NCBI GenBank assembly: GCA_012033095.1
Contig: JAAUPO010000215.1
Location: 1-5,277 of the forward strand
Source: Synechococcaceae cyanobacterium RL_1_2
Lineage (GTDB): Bacteria > Cyanobacteriota > Cyanobacteriia > Cyanobacteriales > JAAUPO01
DNA: 5,277 bases
Reading direction: 5' to 3'
A program made the position numbers and the translations under genes. Positions 1 to 5,277 of the stretch are shown piece by piece; the stretch's first letter is position 1; every line of letters begins with the position of its first letter. The notes beneath the pieces are model-generated. The model was not told where the DNA came from. It saw nothing but the letters and a program-made list of their open reading frames with translations, and did not search any database.

Positions 1-2
1 CC

Positions 3-1545
<1,543 letters not shown>

Positions 1546-1546
<1 letters not shown>

Positions 1547-1797
1547 TGGATGTCCAAATGCCGGAAATGGATGGGATTACTGCTACTCAAATTATTCGCC
1601 AATCCTCCCAACCCCAGCCTCACATTGTTGCGGTTACGGCTAATGCATTAAATGAAGATCGAACTACTTGTTTAGAAGCGGGGATGGATGATTTTATCAT
1701 TAAACCGATCCCGATGAAATTATTAAAACAGGTGATTGAGAAGTGTTTGCAAGCTAAAAGCCTGGGGTCACGATCGGGGGAAAGCAGCCATAATTGA
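1546..1797 (+). CDS. Hybrid kinase fragment 3: C-terminal half of the receiver domain
   Basis: The fragment starts with MDVQMPEMDG, in which the Asp at 1549-1551 is the receiver phospho-acceptor. The conserved Thr is at 1636-1638 (AVTANA) and the conserved Lys at 1702-1704 (IKPI). The ATG overlaps the stop of fragment 2 as TAATG, an arrangement that could allow translational coupling. A receiver cut before its third strand would not be expected to work as two chains, though. Restoring one T in the run at 1541-1544 joins the pieces as [15 protein letters not shown], which is the normal family sequence. The gene ends 16 bases from the 3' end of the convergent HNH gene. Confidence 0.8.
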
Positions 1798-1813
1798 GGG
1801 CTATCTAATTTTT

Positions 1814-2317
1814 TTAATGGGTAATGCCAATTACATATTTTTTCCATTCTTGGTGGCGATCGTGTTTTGTTTGTTTGATTAATTCAAAATGTAAACTGCT
1901 ATAGGGTTTACGGGGTTTGGTTTTGAGGGACATTTCTGCTTCTTTCGGAGTGCGATTGCCTTTATGCACATTACACCGCACACAGGCCGCTACTAAATTT
2001 TCCCAGGTATCTTGCCCCCCGCGCGATCGAGGAAACACATGATCTAGGGTTAATTGTTCCCCTGAATAGTTACAGTATTGACAACAATGTTGATCCCGTT
2101 CCAAAATATTACGGCGGGTGAGGGGAATGTCTTTATAGGGAACCCTGACATAATAACGGAGACGAATCACCGTGGGTGCATGGAAATCCCCATAGATGAG
2201 CTGGCCATTACTTTCTAGTTGTTCTGCTTTTCCTTTGATTACCAGGACAATGGCCCGCCGCCAACTAGTGATATTTAACGGTTCATAGGAAGCATTCAGA
2301 ACTAAGACCTTATCCAT
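1814..2317 (-). CDS. HNH endonuclease family protein
   Basis: This is an intact 167-residue protein. The N-terminal part (VLVLNASYEPLNITSWRRA) is typical of a short HNH protein widespread in cyanobacteria and other bacteria. The HNH fold lies at about residues 68-125: a zinc knuckle C79-x2-C82, the catalytic LDH (Asp92-His93) followed by FPRSRGG, Asn107 in WENLVAAC, the second knuckle C112-x2-C115, and N116-x-H118-K119. The family cleaves DNA in one metal ion-dependent step, but the role of these free-standing cyanobacterial copies is not established, and no methylase or other restriction partner lies in the window. There is no clear Shine-Dalgarno sequence. The ATG at 2317 is preferred because the conserved N-terminus begins there. 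It is the only full-size gene here without a frame break. Confidence 0.9.
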   Translation of the reverse strand: MDKVLVLNASYEPLNITSWRRAIVLVIKGKAEQLESNGQLIYGDFHAPTVIRLRYYVRVPYKDIPLTRRNILERDQHCCQYCNYSGEQLTLDHVFPRSRGGQDTWENLVAACVRCNVHKGNRTPKEAEMSLKTKPRKPYSSLHFELIKQTKHDRHQEWKKYVIGITH

Positions 2318-2331
2318 AATCTAACTAGATT
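2318..2331. promoter_or_regulatory. Inverted repeat touching the HNH start codon
   Basis: AATCTA-AC-TAGATT, a 6-base dyad with a 2-base centre, ends immediately before the ATG of the minus-strand HNH gene. It could be an operator or an mRNA structure at the ribosome site. In an AT-rich leader it could also be chance. Confidence 0.25.
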
Positions 2332-2401
2332 CGTACTAGAAAGGTTTTAGTTTTGATGGTAACACAAGAAAATTTTTAGGGTGGGGAATCTCCCTGCTAA
2401 G

Positions 2402-2417
2402 CACGATCGCGATCGTG
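2402..2417. repeat. 16-base perfect palindrome CACGATCGCGATCGTG
   Basis: The two CGATCG cores share a central CGCG. It resembles two overlapping, slightly altered HIP1 units and does not contain a full GCGATCGC. It lies about 85 bases upstream of the HNH start. It may be a HIP1 derivative or a dyad binding site. Confidence 0.5.
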
Positions 2418-2463
2418 TTCCCCTAGTACTCGGTGGCATAAGTTCATGCTCTAGTTCTTATCC

Positions 2464-2572
2464 GGACTTACGCAAAAATTTCGATTCTGTCCTGGGAACC
2501 ATGATGTTTGGGGACAATCGTTCAAGCAAGTCCCCCAAATTAGGGGGCTTTAGGGGGCTTTTGCGTAAGTCC
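2464..2572. mobile_element. MITE-like element 1 (14-base perfect terminal inverted repeats)
   Basis: GGACTTACGCAAAA at 2464-2477 is matched exactly in reverse complement at 2559-2572, giving a 109-base unit without a gene. Its right part has the C/G-tract core AAGTCCCCC...GGGGG...TTTAGGGGG (2528-2558). CTTAT occurs 2 bases outside both ends (2457-2461 and 2575-2579), a possible 5-base target duplication. This is most likely a non-autonomous transposable unit mobilised by a transposase elsewhere. The parent insertion sequence cannot be named from the window. Confidence 0.65.
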
Positions 2573-2653
2573 TACTTATGAAAGAGGTACTCCTGACTCC
2601 TAACTTCTTACTCAAGGAATGGACAATAGATTATAAATTTACGCCAAGCATTA

Positions 2654-2773
2654 CTAGGGAGTGTCATCAATTAGCATTAAAACGTTGATCATGAGGCCAG
2701 GTTCAAAAAGTATAGTTTTAAGCTGAAATCCTTAGCTAAGAAGAGTTTCAGGTTTAATGATGACAGACCCTAG
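2654..2773. mobile_element. MITE-like element 2 (16-base imperfect terminal inverted repeats, CTAG ends)
   Basis: CTAGGGAGTGTCATCA at 2654-2669 pairs with TGATGACAGACCCTAG at 2758-2773, with 14 of 16 positions matching, enclosing 120 bases in total and no gene. CTAG at each edge may be a 4-base target duplication, or TA a 2-base one; the palindrome makes the boundary ambiguous. The interior holds a nested hairpin: CTGAAA at 2723-2728 and TTTCAG at 2746-2751, around the perfect palindrome CTTAGCTAAG at 2731-2740. The best reading is an insertion-sequence deletion derivative or MITE. IS701-type elements are known to duplicate CTAG-like targets, but assignment to that family is only a suggestion. 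Confidence 0.6.
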
Positions 2774-2809
2774 GGCTTTGTGCTTAGCATCGAAAAAATA
2801 TTACCTTTA

Positions 2810-2829
2810 CCATGATGATCCATGATGAT
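2810..2829 (+). repeat. Tandem duplication of CCATGATGAT
   Basis: Two exact adjacent 10-base copies (2810-2819, 2820-2829) lie 62 bases before the permease ATG. They lead directly into the dyad GATAGT-N8-ACTATC at 2827-2846. Confidence 0.7.
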
Positions 2830-2846
2830 AGTTAGAGCTGACTATC
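2827..2846. promoter_or_regulatory. Dyad GATAGT-N8-ACTATC upstream of the permease
   Basis: This is a 6-base perfect inverted repeat with an 8-base spacer, 45 bases upstream of the permease ATG. Its position fits an operator or a leader hairpin, but no regulator can be named. A TATGCT at 2854-2859 could be a weak -10 box, with no good -35 partner. Confidence 0.25.
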
Positions 2847-2891
2847 GATTGCTTATGCTTTGGCCCTACCTCCCATCCCCCCGGTTACCCT

Positions 2892-3419
2892 ATGAAAACC
2901 TCGATCGCTAAAATTATTAAAACCTATCCCTTGGCCTTTCTGGGCTTAGGTTTTTTATTGTTTAGTGCCGGGGCGGTGCTGGTGGGGCCAGCCATTTACC
3001 CCATTCCTTTCGATCGCATTGATTTTGCCCAAAGTAGTCTCCCCCCAAGTTTTGCCCATCCCTTCGGCACCAATGATTTAGGCCAGGATCAATTCGCTCG
3101 GATCTTGATTGGGGGCAGAATTACTTTAACGGTGGGGGTTACCGCGATGATCGTTTCCCTCAGTTTAGGCATTTTGATCGGCGCGATCGCTGGATTTTAT
3201 GGGGGTTGGGTGGATAGCATCCTGATGGGGTTTACGGATCTATGTCTATCCTTACCCCAGTTACCCCTATTGTTATTGGTGATCTATCTGTTTCGTGACG
3301 GAATTAAAGCGAATCGCGGGCCCGGAGCTCGGAATTTTTATGCTCATTGTGGCGGTGATTGGGGGCTTAAATTGGATGGGGGTCGCTCGGTTAGTGCGAT
3401 CGAGTTTTTTGAAAATTAA
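2892..3419 (+). CDS. Permease N-terminal fragment
   Basis: This fragment starts at the ATG at 2892, the only usual start codon in this frame after an upstream stop at 2829-2831. No Shine-Dalgarno sequence is visible. Residues 1-136 are genuine: a membrane segment at about 12-34, a periplasmic stretch ending in HPFGTNDLGQDQFARIL (56-72), a second membrane segment at about 77-101, and a third at about 118-134. From about residue 137 (nucleotide 3300) to the stop, the translation is out-of-frame noise without family similarity. On its own it would lack the EAA loop and could not couple to an ATPase. Confidence 0.8.
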   Translation: MKTSIAKIIKTYPLAFLGLGFLLFSAGAVLVGPAIYPIPFDRIDFAQSSLPPSFAHPFGTNDLGQDQFARILIGGRITLTVGVTAMIVSLSLGILIGAIAGFYGGWVDSILMGFTDLCLSLPQLPLLLLVIYLFRDGIKANRGPGARNFYAHCGGDWGLKLDGGRSVSAIEFFEN

Positions 3420-3753
3420 AGCCATGGAATTTGTTACCGCCGCTATAACCATGGGGGCAAGTTCCCTACGCATCATGGGTTATCACATTTTTCCTAACCT
3501 CTTACCCATCATTATTGTCACCGCAACCTTAGGAGTGGGCAACGCCATTTTACTAGAATCATCCCTAAGTTTTCTCGGTTTGGGTTTTCCCCCCGATGTT
3601 CCCACGTGGGGCCGTTTACTCTACGAAGCCCAAAATTATCTCACTACTGCCCCCTACCTTGCGTTATTTCCAGGGATGGTTATTTTTTTGACGGTGTTAA
3701 GCATCAATTACCTAGGGGAAGGCCTACGGGACTGGCTTGATCCTAAAAGCTAA
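3295..3753 (+). CDS. Permease C-terminal fragment
   Basis: The GTG at 3295 is only a nominal start inside the broken gene. From ELKRIAGPELG onward (about 3301) the sequence is the true second half. It has a membrane segment through IFMLIVAVIGGLNW, the EAA loop at about 3424-3492, another segment through LLPIIIVTATLGVG, the GLGFPPDVPTWG signature, a last segment near the end, and the LGEGLRDWLDP tail followed by KS. No stop codons or losses interrupt it, so it has been under selection until recently or is still translated in the real gene. Confidence 0.8.
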   Translation: MTELKRIAGPELGIFMLIVAVIGGLNWMGVARLVRSSFLKIKAMEFVTAAITMGASSLRIMGYHIFPNLLPIIIVTATLGVGNAILLESSLSFLGLGFPPDVPTWGRLLYEAQNYLTTAPYLALFPGMVIFLTVLSINYLGEGLRDWLDPKS

Positions 3754-4095
3754 AGCTACGGATGCTAGGGTTGCTTAGGGGAAATTGATAATCTATTTTC
3801 CATTTCTTAAGGATCGTGAATTAAATAACTTAGGAATGGGGATTGTATAACTTGACTAATGTTTAATCACCATAGACCTAACTTTCTCGACCTTCGCCAA
3901 CAAAAATGGCATCTTATTTGATCTTTGCTCCTTAGAAATTTGTAGGGTATCCTTCAAGGGAGCGTAACCCATCAATATTTAAGTTTTAGATGTTATTAAA
4001 TTCTTATTCCTAAGTAAGGAGTAATACCAAATCCGCCCAGTAATATCAGGACATTGTTGAAGCTATTAATATCAGCAACAATTGACACACAGCTT

Positions 4096-4220
4096 ACTAC
4101 CGGACAAAAAATCAAAAACAGAAGGCTAAGATCGGCTGTAAGCTTTACTAAGTAAGGCTTTTTAGTTTATTAAGCTAAATCCTTATAGGGAAAACATTGC
4201 AAGCTTTTTGTCCTAGTAGT
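4096..4220. repeat. 125-base inverted-repeat unit
   Basis: ACTAC-C-GGACAAAAA at 4096-4110 is matched in reverse complement by TTTTTGTCC-TA-GTAGT at 4205-4220: 14 paired bases with a one-base length difference in the middle. Between the arms lies the hairpin at 4140-4160. This may be a decayed MITE or a structured 3' untranslated region. No target duplication is visible. Confidence 0.4.
4140..4163 (+). terminator. Possible rho-independent terminator
   Basis: AAGCTTTAC (4140-4148), loop TAA, GTAAGGCTT (4152-4160): a 9-pair stem with one G-U pair, running into TTTTT (4159-4163). The T tract exists only in the plus direction. It is nearly 390 bases beyond the permease stop and the stem is AT-rich, so it may serve another transcript or none. 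Confidence 0.3.
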
Positions 4221-4233
4221 TAGGAAATTGGCA

Positions 4234-4722
4234 TCAGGGATTATCTATTTCTGGCGATGACGGAGGAGTTTTTTGTGGGCTAAGGGCTGGGGAGGGTTCA
4301 GGCGGTTGTTCAGATGATGGCTCGATCGCGGCTATGGATTCAGGGTCAAGTTCCCTAGATGGATCAGTCCCTGCTTCCTGGCTATCCTGGGCAGAACTAT
4401 TCCTTAGGGCACCTTGTGGATGATCCTTGGCTAGAACTGGGGAAGGATCTGGGATGGGTAAAAGAATCTTTTGAATTTTAGGCGCGATCGCTCCACATTG
4501 CTCACATTGTTGTTCCAAAAAGTCCCAGCTATCCTGGTGATAACCTAACTCACAACGAAAGCAGACATAAATTTCCTCCCCCGCCCGAAAAATTTCTCCC
4601 GTTACCCGATCCTTTCTCCCAATTAACTGATTTAACAAGCCTGCTCCATAATCAGAGCTATTTTTGGCGGCTTGCTGTTGGTTTAATAATTCCGCGATCG
4701 ATGGATCAATCTCTTGCCACAA
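4234..4722 (-). CDS. Zinc-ribbon protein of unknown function (main open frame)
   Basis: This frame gives 162 residues from a TTG (4722) with no Shine-Dalgarno site. The frame is open further upstream without a usual start, which argues that the real N-terminus lies before the frame break. Residues 1-40 are polar and helical (WQEIDPSIAELLNQQQAA, then LLNQLIGRKD). RVTGEIFRAGEEIYVCFRC leads to the metal site: C54-x2-C57 and C73-x2-C76, a rubredoxin- or zinc-ribbon-like pair of knuckles, with His62 between them. From about residue 90 the tail is rich in Pro, Ser, Glu and Asp and is probably disordered. All four Cys codons were checked on the strand (4561-4563, 4552-4554, 4504-4506, 4495-4497). 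Confidence 0.7.
   Translation of the reverse strand: MWQEIDPSIAELLNQQQAAKNSSDYGAGLLNQLIGRKDRVTGEIFRAGEEIYVCFRCELGYHQDSWDFLEQQCEQCGAIAPKIQKILLPIPDPSPVLAKDHPQGALRNSSAQDSQEAGTDPSRELDPESIAAIEPSSEQPPEPSPALSPQKTPPSSPEIDNP
4484..4491. repeat. HIP1 octamer GCGATCGC (one of five)
   Basis: Exact copies also lie at 469-476, 837-844, 3183-3190 and 4966-4973. Five in 5.3 kb is far above chance for an 8-base word and is a hallmark of many cyanobacterial genomes. Four lie inside genes. Confidence 0.85.
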
Positions 4723-4750
4723 TACTTTTTTGGGGGTTACAGGGGCACTA

Positions 4751-4855
4751 TCATTCCTTGGGCGAGGAGCGATTAATTGACCAATTAAAAAAAACCAAGG
4801 AGATCCCTAAAATCCCTACCACCATTATCACCATGGTTTGATTAACCAGATCCAT
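4751..4855 (-). CDS. Short membrane-peptide frame: start of the zinc-ribbon gene
   Basis: These 34 codons run from an ATG with AAGGAG four bases upstream. Residues 8-23 are strongly hydrophobic. After the T8 run the frame reads NWSINRSSPKE and stops. It is more likely the N-terminus of the zinc-ribbon gene than an independent small protein, because it has the only good ribosome site and the two frames join with one base removed. Confidence 0.5.
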   Translation of the reverse strand: MDLVNQTMVIMVVGILGISLVFFNWSINRSSPKE

Positions 4856-4859
4856 AATG

Positions 4860-4865
4860 CTCCTT
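4860..4865 (-). promoter_or_regulatory. Shine-Dalgarno AAGGAG of the zinc-ribbon gene
   Basis: On the minus strand AAGGAG-CATT-ATG decides the start at 4855. It follows three further AAGGA copies in the tandem repeat upstream. Confidence 0.55.
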
Positions 4866-4900
4866 AATTTTCCTTGAATTTCCTTGAATTTCCTTAGATT
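4861..4900. repeat. Four-copy 10-base tandem repeat (TCCTTGAATT)
   Basis: Copies are TCCTTAATTT (4861-4870), TCCTTGAATT (4871-4880), TCCTTGAATT (4881-4890) and TCCTTAGATT (4891-4900). Read on the minus strand, each unit presents AAGGA. The block forms the leader of the zinc-ribbon gene and overlaps its Shine-Dalgarno site. Confidence 0.8.
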
Positions 4901-5124
4901 TAATGTTCAATAGGATTGACAAAATTTACCCTTACCATAATCGATCTCCCTTTTTTTGGCCATCGGCGATCGCCTATCCAATTGCTACCAGTTGAACCTC
5001 TTAACCATCATCGCCCCTCAAGGATCAGGCGTTATCGATTTGAAGCCTAACCTCCCAATCACCACCAGAATAATATTAAGTCCTACTAAATAATTAAATT
5101 GAATAATTGAATGATTAAAATCTT

Positions 5125-5275
5125 AGAGGATGTTTGAAAAGCCCCCCTTACCCCCCATTCTGTGGGAAATCACCTAAATTTTAACCAACGAAGTCCCCAA
5201 AATTGGGGGGGGTTAGGGTGCGACTCCACAACATTTGATAGTTTTCACACACGTACTAAGAGGCTGTTTATAAAA
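5125..5275 (+). repeat. Direct repeat AGAGG(A/C)TGTTT flanking a 134-base unit
   Basis: AGAGGATGTTTGAAAA at 5125-5140 and AGAGGCTGTTTATAAAA at 5259-5275 agree at all but two positions apart from a one-base gap. Motifs of this shape resemble insertion-sequence ends in cyanobacteria, but I cannot name the element. The second copy may open an element that continues past the window. Confidence 0.4.
5141..5221. repeat. C/G-tract imperfect inverted repeat
   Basis: GCCCCCCTTACCCCCCATT (5141-5159) faces AATTGGGGGGGGTTAGGGTGC (5201-5221), forming a long imperfect stem around a 41-base centre. The right arm includes the smaller palindrome CCCCAAAATTGGGG. The 31-base core at 5191-5221 matches 2528-2558 at 26 of 31 positions, so it belongs to an interspersed repeat family. 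Confidence 0.55.
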
Positions 5276-5277
5276 TC

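Larger units (their letters stand above)
2318..2891. other. Gene-free spacer with small mobile repeats
   Basis: No credible gene is present. The 66-codon plus-strand open frame at 2381-2581 runs straight through the inverted-repeat element at 2464-2572 and has no protein-like character. The spacer holds a 16-base palindrome, two MITE-like units, a degenerate CTCCTGA/CTCCTAA heptamer stretch at 2590-2603, a 10-base tandem duplication and a short dyad ahead of the permease gene. Confidence 0.7.
2892..3753 (+). pseudogene. ABC transporter permease, DppC/OppC family, split by a +1 frameshift
   Basis: Joined across the break, this is a 286-residue inner-membrane permease, the normal size for the DppC/OppC/NikC half of a peptide or nickel importer of the binding-protein-dependent class. 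Family marks in order are FGTNDLGQDQFARILIGGRITL, GFYGGWVDSILM, IAGPELG, the cytoplasmic EAA loop EFVTAAITMGASSLRIMGYHIFPN that contacts the ATPase, LSFLGLGFPPDVPTWGRLL, and the terminal NYLGEGLRDWLDP. About six membrane segments are expected. One extra base lies near 3299-3301: reading GACGAA for GACGGAA joins LFRD to ELKRIAGPELG, in line with the family. No binding protein, partner permease or ATPase is in the window, which is common in cyanobacteria, where these genes are scattered. The substrate is unknown. Confidence 0.85.
3754..4233. other. Gene-free spacer between convergent genes
   Basis: This is an AT-rich stretch between the 3' ends of the permease (plus) and the zinc-ribbon gene (minus). 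I find no credible coding frame and no tRNA. The recognisable content is in 4096-4220: an inverted-repeat unit with a nested hairpin. A weaker stem (ATTGTTG at 4053-4059 with CAACAAT at 4076-4082, 16-base loop) lies just before it. The first 300 bases show nothing I can name. Confidence 0.6.
4234..4855 (-). pseudogene. Membrane-anchored zinc-ribbon protein, apparent frameshift in an A8/T8 run
   Basis: The reconstructed protein is 206 residues. Translation should begin at the ATG at 4855, which has the Shine-Dalgarno AAGGAG (4860-4865) four bases upstream. That frame encodes MDLVNQTMVIMVVGILGISLV, a single hydrophobic anchor, but ends after 34 codons at 4751. Removing one base from the eight-A run at 4787-4794 (U8 in the mRNA) joins it to FLIGQLIAPRPRNDSAPV and on to the zinc-ribbon part. 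The result would be a membrane-tethered protein with the metal domain following a short linker and a disordered tail. I do not recognise a characterised family. Function is unknown, and a metal or redox role is only a guess from the four Cys. It could be a sequencing indel, a recent mutation, or a slippage site. Confidence 0.6.
4856..5277. other. Gene-free spacer at the right end
   Basis: I see no credible coding frame here. The spacer contains the tandem repeat at 4861-4900, a HIP1 site at 4966-4973, an AT-rich run with repeated AATAATT/AATTGA units at about 5088-5120, a C/G-tract inverted repeat at 5141-5221, and two copies of an AGAGGxTGTTT motif, the second reaching the window edge. Confidence 0.6.

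Noticed and set aside
1784..1820. Terminator between the convergent kinase and HNH genes
   Set aside because: There is a T-rich run, but the only stem before it (AGCC with GGCT) is four base pairs with a nine-base loop, too weak to support.
1620..1847. Minus-strand open frame across the kinase and HNH 3' ends
   Set aside because: It overlaps the conserved receiver domain on the other strand and the HNH tail, and shows no domain.
2528..2558. Possible G-quadruplex
   Set aside because: Only two runs of five G occur, and four runs are needed for an intramolecular quadruplex.
2381..2581. Plus-strand open frame of 66 codons
   Set aside because: It runs through the MITE-like element and its C/G tracts, lacks a ribosome site and shows no protein-like composition or motif.
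2590..2617. Degenerate heptamer series (CTCCTGA, CTCCTAA, CTTCTTA)
   Set aside because: Only two adjacent copies are close matches, too few to call a cyanobacterial heptamer repeat array.
3273..3476. Minus-strand open frame opposite the permease
   Set aside because: It lies antisense to the EAA-loop coding region and is explained by the permease gene.
4916..4941. TTGACA ... CATAAT promoter-like pair on the plus strand
   Set aside because: The spacing is only 14 bases and no gene lies downstream in that direction within the window.
5077..5087. 11-base word TAAGTCCTACT shared with 2566-2576 at the end of MITE-like element 1
   Set aside because: A few 11-base repeats are expected by chance in 5.3 kb, and no matching second end or core accompanies it.

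Overview
The window looks like chromosomal DNA from a cyanobacterium. It carries five exact copies of the HIP1 octamer GCGATCGC (469-476, 837-844, 3183-3190, 4484-4491, 4966-4973) plus many partial copies. It also has cyanobacteria-style multi-domain signalling proteins and AT-rich spacers holding C/G-tract repeats. A unicellular Synechocystis/Cyanothece-like lineage is a reasonable guess, but the sequence does not fix the genus.

Layout. (1) 1-1797, plus strand: the 3' part of a large hybrid sensor histidine kinase (PAS, PAS, HisKA, HATPase, receiver), entering from outside the window and broken by two single-base deletions. (2) 1814-2317, minus strand: an intact HNH endonuclease-family protein, convergent with the kinase across 16 bases. 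(3) 2318-2891: a gene-free spacer with two small inverted-repeat elements without transposase (MITE-like), a 16-base palindrome and a 10-base tandem duplication. (4) 2892-3753, plus strand: a DppC/OppC-type ABC transporter permease broken by one extra base. (5) 3754-4233: a gene-free spacer with a 125-base inverted-repeat unit and a possible terminator. (6) 4234-4855, minus strand: a zinc-ribbon protein of unknown function. Its natural start, at a good Shine-Dalgarno site, lies in another frame that encodes a membrane anchor; the frames meet at a run of eight A/T bases. (7) 4856-5277: a gene-free spacer with a four-copy 10-base tandem repeat, a C/G-tract hairpin and a direct repeat resembling insertion-sequence ends.

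The genes do not form an operon or an obvious joint pathway. Three of the four protein genes carry single-base frame breaks while the protein sequence on both sides stays well conserved. This suggests either uncorrected sequencing indels or very recent inactivation; the U8 run could also be a slippage site. I see no defence system, CRISPR array, tRNA, rRNA or complete insertion sequence. The unusual content is the dense small-repeat load in every long spacer and the frame breaks, not a clear new system.
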